Assembly: GCA_964631865.1 (NCBI GenBank) | Contig: CAZWAK010000010.1 | Location: 19,066-83,065, forward strand | Length of the DNA: 64,000 bases | Reading direction: 5' to 3' | From: JAFDVL01 sp964631865 | GTDB lineage: Bacteria; Acidobacteriota; Blastocatellia; RBC074 | Part shown: positions 35,850 to 42,952 of the stretch, piece by piece | How positions within the stretch are numbered: the first letter of the stretch is position 1 | Layout: each line of letters opens with the position of its first letter | Notes under the pieces: generated by a model | The model's database searches: none | Told to the model about the DNA's origin: nothing | What the model saw: only the letters and a program-made list of their open reading frames with translations | Position numbers and translations under genes: made by a program

Positions 35850-35863
35850 TTAAAGGAGTAAGT

Positions 35864-36880
35864 ATGAAGAAAGCATTGATCACAGGAATAACCGGGCAGG
35901 ACGGCAGTTACTTGACGGAACTGCTACTCAGCAAAGGCTACAGTGTTTATGGAATTATTCGCCGTTCCAGTTCGTTCAATACCGACCGCATTGACCATAT
36001 CTATCAAGACCCGCATATCGCTGGACGCCGCCTACATTTGGTTTATGGTGATTTGAATGATGCCAGTTCGCTGAACAAAATCCTACGTGATGTCAAGCCA
36101 GATGAAATCTATAACCTCGGTGCGCAATCGCACGTTCGCGTCAGCTTTGACATCCCGGAATATACTGCTGAAGTTTGTGCGCTCGGTACGCTTCGCTTAT
36201 TAGAAGCGATTCGGGATACAGGCATTAACACCAAATTTTATCAGGCCTCTTCTTCAGAACTGTATGGCAAAGTGCAAGAAGTGCCTCAGAAAGAAACCAC
36301 GCCATTTTATCCGCGCAGTCCATACGCAGCGGCAAAGCTCTATGCCTATTGGATTACGGTGAATTATCGGGAAAGCTATGGCCTGTTTGCCTGCAACGGA
36401 ATTCTGTTCAATCACGAAAGCCCACGACGCGGCGAAACCTTTGTGACGCGCAAAGTGACAAAAGGAGCGGCTGCCATTAAGCTGGGGCTGCAAGACAAAC
36501 TCTATCTCGGCAATCTCGACGCCAAGCGCGATTGGGGCTATGCGGGCGATTATGTCGAGGCGATGTGGTTGATGCTGCAACAGGACAAACCTGACGATTT
36601 TGTCATTGCCACAGGCGAAACCTATTCGATCCGCGATTTGCTGGACGAAGCCTTCGGACATCTGGGTTTGGACTGGCATCCATACGTCGAAATTGATCCG
36701 CGCTACTATCGTCCCGCCGAAGTGGATTTGTTGATTGGCGATCCCACCAAAGCGCGCACTAAGCTGGGCTGGGAACCCAAAGTGAAATTCCAGGACCTCG
36801 TGAAAATGATGGTGGACGCGGATGTAGCAGCGTTACAAGGAGCACAACCGTTAAAGGCAACGCATCGTTCGGCGATGTAA
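35864..36880 (+). CDS. gmd: GDP-mannose 4,6-dehydratase
   Basis: 338 residues with AAGGAG 8 bases before ATG 35864. NAD(P)-binding GITGQDGSYLTELLLSKGY, RRSSSFNTDRIDHIYQDP, catalytic YPRSPYAAAKLYAYW and the typical NHESPRRGETFVTRKVT. First step of GDP-L-fucose (or GDP-rhamnose/perosamine) synthesis. Base composition returns to the GC-richer type here. A family A element separates it from the fucose synthase. Confidence 0.96.
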   Translation: MKKALITGITGQDGSYLTELLLSKGYSVYGIIRRSSSFNTDRIDHIYQDPHIAGRRLHLVYGDLNDASSLNKILRDVKPDEIYNLGAQSHVRVSFDIPEYTAEVCALGTLRLLEAIRDTGINTKFYQASSSELYGKVQEVPQKETTPFYPRSPYAAAKLYAYWITVNYRESYGLFACNGILFNHESPRRGETFVTRKVTKGAAAIKLGLQDKLYLGNLDAKRDWGYAGDYVEAMWLMLQQDKPDDFVIATGETYSIRDLLDEAFGHLGLDWHPYVEIDPRYYRPAEVDLLIGDPTKARTKLGWEPKVKFQDLVKMMVDADVAALQGAQPLKATHRSAM

Positions 36881-36888
36881 TTCATGTT

Positions 36889-37015
36889 TGCCACGAATTA
36901 CACGAATAAACACGAATTATCCTGAGGCTGAGAAGGGGGAATTGGCGCGAAAGAGGCTGGACTCTCCCTTTCCCAATCCAAAGAAATTCGTGTGAATTCG
37001 TGGAATTTCGTGGCT
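36889..37015. repeat. Family A inverted-repeat element between gmd and fcl
   Basis: Left arm 36889-36918, right arm 36984-37015. It starts 8 bases after gmd and ends 11 bases before the fcl ATG, inside what should be a continuous GDP-fucose operon. Confidence 0.86.
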
Positions 37016-37026
37016 GAAATAAACCT

Positions 37027-37989
37027 ATGACCTTTCCCTATCAAAAAGTCGTCGTTACGGGTGGAGCCGGATTTCTCGGTTCATACGTCGTTGCCAAGTT
37101 AAAAGAACGTGGTTGTGAACAGATATTTGTGCCGCGACGCGCCGAATACGATTTGGTACAGGCGGATGCGATCAAGCGAATGTATGACGAGGCACAGCCG
37201 GATTTGATCATTCATCTGGCGGCGGTCGTTGGTGGCATCGGAGCCAATCGAGCCAATCCGGGCAAGTATTTTTACGAAAACCTGATGATGGGTGTGCAAT
37301 TGATCGAAGAAGCTCGATTGCGCGGCGTGAAAAAATTTGTCGCGACGGGAACGATTTGTGCTTATCCAAAATTTACCCCTGTTCCGTTCAAAGAGGACGA
37401 CCTATGGAATGGCTACCCGGAAGAAACGAATGCGCCGTACGGCATTGCCAAAAAGGCGATGTTGGTGCAATCGCAAGCGTACAGGGAACAATACGGCTTT
37501 AATTCGATTTTCCTGTTGCCTGTGAATTTATATGGCCCGCGCGATAATTTTGATCTGCAAAGTTCGCATGTCATCCCGGCCTTGATTCGCAAATGTGTCG
37601 AAGCCGTTCAAACAGGGGCGACGGAAGTGAAATGCTGGGGGACGGGACAAGTCACACGCGAATTTTTGCACGCCGAAGATTGTGCGGAAGGCATTGTGTT
37701 GGCCGCAGAAAAATACAATCAATCTGCGCCGGTAAACCTGGGGGCAGGTTTTGAAATTTCGATCCAGGCGTTGGCGGAAAAGATCGCGGAGTTGACCGGA
37801 TTCACTGGAAAATTGGTGTGGGATGCGTCGCAGCCGGACGGGCAACCGCGCCGTTGTTTGGATGTGACGCGCGCGGAGCGGGAATTCGGCTTTCGCGCGC
37901 GCATTGGATTTGAGGAGGGTTTGCGCCAAACGATTGATTGGTACAAATCTCATCTATTGACCAGCCTTTCCGCGACTGTAACAGGATAG
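37027..37989 (+). CDS. fcl: GDP-L-fucose synthase
   Basis: 320 residues. VVVTGGAGFLGSYVVAKL, VGGIGANRANPGKYFYENLMM, SGTICAYP-like ATGTICAYPKFTPVPFKEDDLW, and catalytic NAPYGIAKKAMLVQ; substrate loop NLYGPRDNFDLQSSHVIPALIRK. Converts the Gmd product into GDP-L-fucose. Its 5' leader is the family A right arm rather than a clear ribosome binding site. Confidence 0.95.
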   Translation: MTFPYQKVVVTGGAGFLGSYVVAKLKERGCEQIFVPRRAEYDLVQADAIKRMYDEAQPDLIIHLAAVVGGIGANRANPGKYFYENLMMGVQLIEEARLRGVKKFVATGTICAYPKFTPVPFKEDDLWNGYPEETNAPYGIAKKAMLVQSQAYREQYGFNSIFLLPVNLYGPRDNFDLQSSHVIPALIRKCVEAVQTGATEVKCWGTGQVTREFLHAEDCAEGIVLAAEKYNQSAPVNLGAGFEISIQALAEKIAELTGFTGKLVWDASQPDGQPRRCLDVTRAEREFGFRARIGFEEGLRQTIDWYKSHLLTSLSATVTG

Positions 37990-38054
37990 TTCTTAGCCGT
38001 TCGCACGTTTTGCCCCTGCGTCTCCATCTATTTCGCCCCTAATCCTCATTTTCT

Positions 38055-39956
38055 ATGTCACGCTTGCGCAATCGCTACTTCCTTTTCTTTGATCTGATTC
38101 TAATTCCAGTAGCTGCTTACCTTAGCTATTTCGTTCGTTTGGATAGTGTAGATTTCTCTCCATACTGGGAAGGTTTTTCCATTTTTACTACTTTGGCTTG
38201 TATTGTGACACCAATAGTATTCTGGCGCTTTGGGATTTATACCCGCTATTGGCGTTATGCTTCGGTGGAAGAGCTTTCCTTGTTGGCTGCTGCGGTTGTC
38301 GTTTCAAGTATCTTATGTGGCATTTCGGGGGGGGCTTTGCGTTATGCCATCAGCGGGACAACCATCTTGCCGCGTTCGATTCCCTTGATCTTTTCCTTTC
38401 TGGCCCTGAGCTTGCTTTCCTTGCCGCGTTTGGCCGCACGTGTTTCGGCAAATGGAGAATATCCCCGTCGGCGGGCTACGGATTTGAATGATCCGACGAT
38501 TACTCCGGTGTTGATTGTGGGCGCGGGGGATGCGGGCGCGATTATTGCGCGGGAAATTCGGCAGAATCCGAAAACCGGGATATCCGCCGTTGGGTTTATT
38601 GACGATGATCCGCTCAAAAAAGATGTGCGCATTCACGGCATTCAGGTCATCGGTAAACGGCTGGATATTCCTCGGTTGGTGAAAGATTTACAGGTGCGGC
38701 AGGTCATTATTGCGATGCCGACCGCGTCAAGTTCTATCATTCGCGAAGTCGTGAATTTAGCGCGACAGGCGGGCGTTCCGACCAAAATTGTTCCCGCGCT
38801 GCATCAATTGCTGGGTGGCAAAATTGGTGTTGGGCAATTGCGCGATGTCCAGATCGAAGACCTTTTGCGGCGCAAACCTGTCGAAACGGATACCGCTGCG
38901 GTCGGGGAATTGTTGCGCGACAAACGGGTGATGGTGACGGGTGGGGGCGGTTCGATTGGCGGCGAACTCTGTCGGCAAGTGATTCAGTTTCAACCGCGCG
39001 AATTGATTATCCTGGGGCATGGGGAAAACAGCGTCTTTGAAATTGAACAGGAGTTGCGACAAACCGCTCGGACACAGGGCTACACGACCGAGATTCGCAC
39101 TGTGATCGCGGATATTCGGATGCCGGAGCGGTTGGATATGGTCTTTGATGTGCATCGTCCGCACATCGTATTTCACGCAGCGGCGCATAAACATGTGCCG
39201 TTGATGGAATGCAATCCTTCCGAGGCAATCACGAACAATGTGTTGGGCACGCGCAATGTAGTGCAGGCGTCATTGGAATATAATGTGGAACGCTTTGTGA
39301 TGATTTCTTCGGACAAGGCGGTGAACCCGACCAGTGTGATGGGTGCCAGCAAACGCGCGGCGGAATTGTTGGTGCATCAGGCCGCAACGATCAGCGGCAA
39401 GCCGTTTATGGCGGTGCGTTTTGGCAATGTGTTGGGCAGCCGGGGCAGCGTGATTCTGACCTTCAAAAAACAAATTGCGCAGGGCGGCCCCGTCACGATT
39501 ACTGACCCGGAAATGAAGCGATATTTCATGACGATTCCCGAAGCTGTGCAATTGGTGTTGCAGGCCGGGGAATTGGGGCGCGGCGGCGAAGTGTTTGTGT
39601 TGGATATGGGCGAACCCGTCAAGATCGTAGATATTGCGCGCGATCTGATTACACTGTCGGGACTGGAGATTGGGAAGGACATTGACATCGCCTTCACGGG
39701 GATTCGTCCGGGCGAAAAACTCTTCGAGGAAATCTTTACGCCCAACGAAGAGTACGAACGCACGCGCCACGAAAAGATTTTTATTGCCAGCAATGCCAGC
39801 ACGCTCGTGCCCGCCAATTTAAATGCAGCCATTCAGAACTTCACCGAGGCCGTCCAAACCGATGACCCGGAAGCCATTATTGCGCATCTGCAACGTCTGA
39901 TCCCGGAATTCCAACGAACGAAGGTGGAATTAGCGGCGGTGAATACGGGGTCGTAA
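38055..39956 (+). CDS. CapD/FlaA1/WbpM-type nucleoside-sugar 4,6-dehydratase
   Basis: 633 residues. Four N-terminal membrane helices (about 5-130), a first Rossmann region VLIVGAGDAGAIIAREI, then the catalytic domain VMVTGGGGSIGGELCRQ from about residue 295, FHAAAHKHVPLME, and ISSDKAVNPTSVMGASKR. Converts UDP-GlcNAc to the 4-keto-6-deoxy sugar in the membrane, as PglF does. The last 402 bases are duplicated at 42140-42541 beyond an inserted accessory patch, and a heptamer array starts 4 bases after the stop. Confidence 0.93.
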   Translation: MSRLRNRYFLFFDLILIPVAAYLSYFVRLDSVDFSPYWEGFSIFTTLACIVTPIVFWRFGIYTRYWRYASVEELSLLAAAVVVSSILCGISGGALRYAISGTTILPRSIPLIFSFLALSLLSLPRLAARVSANGEYPRRRATDLNDPTITPVLIVGAGDAGAIIAREIRQNPKTGISAVGFIDDDPLKKDVRIHGIQVIGKRLDIPRLVKDLQVRQVIIAMPTASSSIIREVVNLARQAGVPTKIVPALHQLLGGKIGVGQLRDVQIEDLLRRKPVETDTAAVGELLRDKRVMVTGGGGSIGGELCRQVIQFQPRELIILGHGENSVFEIEQELRQTARTQGYTTEIRTVIADIRMPERLDMVFDVHRPHIVFHAAAHKHVPLMECNPSEAITNNVLGTRNVVQASLEYNVERFVMISSDKAVNPTSVMGASKRAAELLVHQAATISGKPFMAVRFGNVLGSRGSVILTFKKQIAQGGPVTITDPEMKRYFMTIPEAVQLVLQAGELGRGGEVFVLDMGEPVKIVDIARDLITLSGLEIGKDIDIAFTGIRPGEKLFEEIFTPNEEYERTRHEKIFIASNASTLVPANLNAAIQNFTEAVQTDDPEAIIAHLQRLIPEFQRTKVELAAVNTGS

Positions 39957-39960
39957 GAGA

Positions 39961-40070
39961 GTAGACGGTAGACGGTAGACGGTAGATGGTAGATGGTAGA
40001 CGGTAGATGGTAGACGGTAGATGGTAGTTAGTAGATGGTGGTTGGTGGTTGGTGGTCGGTGGTCGGTTGG
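39961..40070. repeat. Heptamer array, 15 units, grading from GTAGACG to GTGGTCG
   Basis: Fifteen perfect 7-base steps: GTAGACG three times, then GTAGATG and GTAGACG alternating, GTAGTTA, GTAGATG, GTGGTTG twice, GTGGTCG twice, then GTTGG. Neighbouring words differ by one or two bases, so the GTAGACG and GTGGTCG types seen elsewhere are one family. Single-armed here. Confidence 0.9.
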
Positions 40071-40093
40071 CTTGCATTGATTTCTTCAGCCTT

Positions 40094-40133
40094 CCCCAGA
40101 CTTTCCTCGACTTTCCTCGACTTTCTTGGGCTT
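40094..40133. repeat. Decamer array (CGACTTTCCT type)
   Basis: AGACTTTCCT, CGACTTTCCT, CGACTTTCTT, GGGCTTTATC: four 10-base steps, directly following the heptamer array and 18 bases before the fragment at 40152. No second arm. Confidence 0.7.
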
Positions 40134-40151
40134 TATCAGTGGGCTGCGGAC

Positions 40152-40427
40152 ATGAAACGCACGACTGAGAAGCACTGGCCTACTACGGCTTCCGCACGTC
40201 GCACGGACGATAATCTGTGCAAACGGCTGGCGGAAGACTACCCCGAACAATTTGCGCGTTGGTTGTTTGATGTGCGCGGTCCCGTCAGAGTCGAAAAGAC
40301 GAAACTGAGCCGTGATCCGATTCGGGCGGACTCCGTCATTTTTTCGAGCGCAGAAAATGAAACCTTGCCTACCGAATTCCAAGCCACGCGGAAAAGCGAG
40401 GTGGCGCTGCCCTTGCGGTTCCTGTGA
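40152..40427 (+). pseudogene. 5' fragment of a Rpn/DUF4351-type nuclease gene
   Basis: 91 codons starting MKRTTEKHWPTTASARRTDDNLCK and running through AEDYPEQFARWLFDVRGPV to LPLRFL, then a stop. The region from AEDYPE to LPLRFL is homologous to residues near the start of the gene at 41289, at clearly less than full identity, so these are two diverged copies. It keeps the Asp and the TEFQA segment of the PD-(D/E)XK site but lacks the rest. It is the 5' half; the downstream gene is the 3' part of a relative. Confidence 0.75.
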
Positions 40428-40452
40428 TACAATACAGGTGGAGGCTAGTGCA

Positions 40453-40704
40453 ATGAAGAATCTCTATCCAAGTTATATGGGTAAAATCATCAATGGTGTG
40501 ATCGTGTTGGAAGCCGACGCGACTTTACCGGAAGGCGCAGGCGTGAAAGTAGAGATACTGGAAGCGCACCCCGGACCGACCGCTGCCAGTCCTTTGGGCG
40601 AGCTTTTATTGAAGTATGCCGGGGTGATTGACGATTTGCCTGCCGATCTAGCCAAAAATCATGATCATTATTTGTATGGTTCCCCTAAAGTGGATGAGAA
40701 ATGA
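40453..40704 (+). CDS. Antitoxin of PIN pair 4
   Basis: 83 residues from ATG 40453 with GGAGG upstream. GKIINGVIVLEADATLPEGAGVKVEIL forms an AbrB/DUF104-like hairpin domain, then PLGELLLKYAGVIDDLPADLAKNHDHYLYGSPK. The HDHYLYG end resembles those of antitoxins 1 and 3. The stop overlaps the toxin start at 40701. Confidence 0.82.
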   Translation: MKNLYPSYMGKIINGVIVLEADATLPEGAGVKVEILEAHPGPTAASPLGELLLKYAGVIDDLPADLAKNHDHYLYGSPKVDEK

Positions 40705-41102
40705 ATAAGGTCTTTGCCGACACTTATTATTATTTGGCATTGCTCGTTGAGAATGACGCAATGCATGAGTTGGCAATAGAACTGACCAGCCAATTACAAG
40801 GCCAGATTGTTACAACCGGATGGGTCTTATTGGAGTTTGCCAATGCCGTCAGCAAATCACGACACCGCCATTATTTCCCCAGCCTTTTGGATGACCTCAA
40901 GCAAAATCCGCAGATAACGATCCTCCCGGCAGATGAAGCATCATTCGAGGATGGGACAGCACTCTATCGCAACCGTCCTGACAAGGATTGGTCTTTAACG
41001 GATTGCATCTCGTTTCTGGTGATGGAACGCGAAGGCGTCACCGAAGCCTTGACCGGGGATCATCATTTTGAGCAGGCTGGCTTTACGATTCTCTTCAAAT
41101 AA
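40701..41102 (+). CDS. PIN domain ribonuclease toxin (pair 4)
   Basis: 133 residues. KVFADTYYYLALL, GWVLLEFANAV, KDWSLTDCISFLVM and TGDHHFEQAGFTILFK are the four PIN segments with acidic residues in place. The pair sits between the two partial Rpn-type genes. Confidence 0.88.
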   Translation: MNKVFADTYYYLALLVENDAMHELAIELTSQLQGQIVTTGWVLLEFANAVSKSRHRHYFPSLLDDLKQNPQITILPADEASFEDGTALYRNRPDKDWSLTDCISFLVMEREGVTEALTGDHHFEQAGFTILFK

Positions 41103-41174
41103 TGGGTTTCTCTCTCGGCTTCCCTGATGAAAGTTCTTACAGCGGTTTTCAGATGCATGCGCCCGCTAACTTGT

Positions 41175-41295
41175 TTTCACTGCAGAGGCGCAGATGCCGC
41201 ACAGAGATGCACAGAGAAGAAAGAGCGAAAAGAACATTTCCTTCCGCCTCTCTCTGCGTGACCTTTGCGGCATCTCTGCGTCTCTGCGGTGAAAA
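41175..41295. repeat. Family F inverted-repeat element (CTCTGCG words)
   Basis: Left arm from 41175 (TTTTCACTGCAGAGGCGCAG) and right arm 41269-41295 are near-complementary. TGCG words in the right half step by about 11, 11 and 8 bases. The right arm runs directly into the truncated gene at 41289 and even supplies its only near start codon (GTG). Confidence 0.82.
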
Positions 41296-42116
41296 AGCAG
41301 TCGCACGCAGCGGAAGATTATCCCGAACAATTTGCGCGTTGGTTGTTTGATGTGCGCGGGCCCGTCAAAGTCGAAAAGACCGAATTGAGCCGCGAACCCG
41401 TGCGTGCTGATGCCGTGATCTTTTCGAGCGACAACGACGAGACTTTGCACAGCGAATTTCAGACGACGCTGAAGAGCGATGTGCCGTTGCCGTTGCGCTT
41501 TCTGGATTATTACGTCGGGTTGAAACGCAAGAACCCCGCGCGGCGTGTGCGGCAGGTGTTGGTGCTTTTGAAACCGACGGAGGAGGAAATTCCCGATCAT
41601 TACGAAGATGAGCGGACGTGGCACGGCTATGAGGTGGTGAAAATGTGGGAACAAGACCCGGCAGTATTCTTGCAACACGAAGGATTGTTACCGTTGGCGA
41701 CGTTATGCCGGACGGAATCGGGCGAGCAACTGCTGCGCGAGGTCGCGGTGGAAATTGAAAAGATTCCCGTGCGAGAACGGCGGGCGGAAGCGTTGAATGG
41801 AGCGCGCATGTTGGCGGGCTTGCGCTATAATCGGAAATTGATTAGCAGCATTTTGAAGGAGAGCGATATGTTGGAAGAATCCGTAATTTATCAAGACATT
41901 TTGCGTAAGGGCGAGCGGAAAGGTTTGCGACAAGGCGAGAGCAAGTTTGCCTTGCTTGTGCTCGAAGAACGGTTCGGCAAGCTGGCCCCGAAACTTCGCA
42001 AGCAGATTGAGCATTTGCCTGCGCCCCAACTGGAAGCGCTCGGCAAGGCGTTGGTGTATTTCAAGGAACCTGAAGAATTGACCGCCTGGCTCCAAAAGAA
42101 TACGGTAGTCAATTGA
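41289..42116 (+). CDS. Rpn/PDDEXK-type protein with C-terminal DUF4351, 5'-truncated
   Basis: 275 residues if translation starts at the GTG inside the family F arm. Homology begins at AAEDYPEQFARWLFDVRGPV, so about 20-25 N-terminal residues, present in the fragment at 40152, are missing. Nuclease core: VRADAVIFSS...HSEFQT, the D...E-x-Q version of PD-(D/E)XK found in Rpn-like proteins. Residues about 205-275 (RKGERKGLRQGESKFALLVLEERFG...QLEALGKALVYFKEPEELTAWL) are DUF4351. May be a pseudogene or may use the repeat-derived start. The stop overlaps the CapD tail duplicate region. Confidence 0.75.
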   Translation: MKKQSHAAEDYPEQFARWLFDVRGPVKVEKTELSREPVRADAVIFSSDNDETLHSEFQTTLKSDVPLPLRFLDYYVGLKRKNPARRVRQVLVLLKPTEEEIPDHYEDERTWHGYEVVKMWEQDPAVFLQHEGLLPLATLCRTESGEQLLREVAVEIEKIPVRERRAEALNGARMLAGLRYNRKLISSILKESDMLEESVIYQDILRKGERKGLRQGESKFALLVLEERFGKLAPKLRKQIEHLPAPQLEALGKALVYFKEPEELTAWLQKNTVVN

Positions 42117-42139
42117 CACGTTCAACAGGCGATCAAGTC

Positions 42140-42541
42140 GTGTTGCAGGCTGGGGAGTTGAGGCGTGGCGGCGAAGTGTTTGTGTTGGATATGGGCGAAC
42201 CGGTCAAGATTGTAGACATTGCGCGCGATCTGATTACGTTGTCGGGCTTGGAAATTGGGAAGGACATTGACATCGCCTTCACGGGGATTCGACCGGGCGA
42301 AAAACTCTTCGAGGAAATCTTTACGCCCAACGAAGAGTACGAACGCACGCGCCACGAAAAGATTTTTATTGCCAGCAATGCCAGCACGCTCGTGCCAGCC
42401 AATTTAAATTCAGCCATTCAAGACTTCACCGAAGCCGTCCAAATAGATGACGCTGACGCCATCATTGCGCATCTGCAACGCTTGATCCCGGAATTTCAAC
42501 GAACGAAAGTGGAATTGGCGGCGGTGAATTCGGCGTCGTAA
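42140..42541 (+). pseudogene. Duplicate of the 3' end of the CapD-type gene
   Basis: 402 bases, collinear without gaps with 39555-39956 and ending at the same stop codon. By hand count there are about 30 base differences, roughly two thirds silent, and 8 residue changes. There is no homology before 42140 or after the stop. Since the truncated copy cannot work as an enzyme, the mostly silent changes suggest that the two tails diverged before one was cut. A frame from TTG 42113 reads into it but is unlikely to be used. Confidence 0.88.
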
Positions 42542-42548
42542 TTCTTTT

Positions 42549-42800
42549 AGCCACGAATTCCACGAATTATCACGAATGGATTTGGGGCTGGAAAGAGTAA
42601 TCTAACAGCCAAAACCTGCAATCCAAAATTGAGAGAATTCGTGAACATTCGTGGAATTCGTGGCAACATTGAAACGAATTATCACGAATGGATTTGGGGC
42701 TGGAAAGAGTAATCTAACAGCCAAAACCTGCAATCCAAAATTGAGAGAATTCGTGATAATTCGTGGAATTCGTGGCAACATTGAAACGAATTATCACGAA
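42549..42800. repeat. Family A element amplified in tandem (112-base step)
   Basis: Left arm 42549-42577, right arm 42635-42666; then a partial left arm (42674 on), a second right arm 42747-42778 and a third partial left arm (42786 on). The partial units begin at the same point inside the left arm, giving a 112-base period. The interior contains a 7-base rhythm (ACAGCCA, AAACCTG, CAATCCA, AAATTGA). 42801-42952 has nothing recognised except the ribosome binding site of the next gene. Confidence 0.85.
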
Positions 42801-42952
42801 TGGATTTGGGGTTGCGAGCCATCCTCCAAAATCTACAAATCTGCTTTCGTTTGAGCCTGCCTTAGCCTCCTTCGGTTTTGCTTCTGATGGCCGGTTGGAC
42901 AAGCTCGTTTTGATTCGGTATTGTCTTGCTGAACTTGCAGCAGGAGCAGCCG

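Noticed and set aside
39961..40030. ops/JUMPstart element for RfaH (GGCGGTAG-like strings)
   Set aside because: The match comes from the 7-base repeat itself, lies at the 3' side of the locus and recurs at unrelated genes (49322).
40453..41102. Classical transposon between the two Rpn gene halves
   Set aside because: No transposase, no terminal inverted repeats and the flanking homologous parts are diverged alleles, not a short target duplication.
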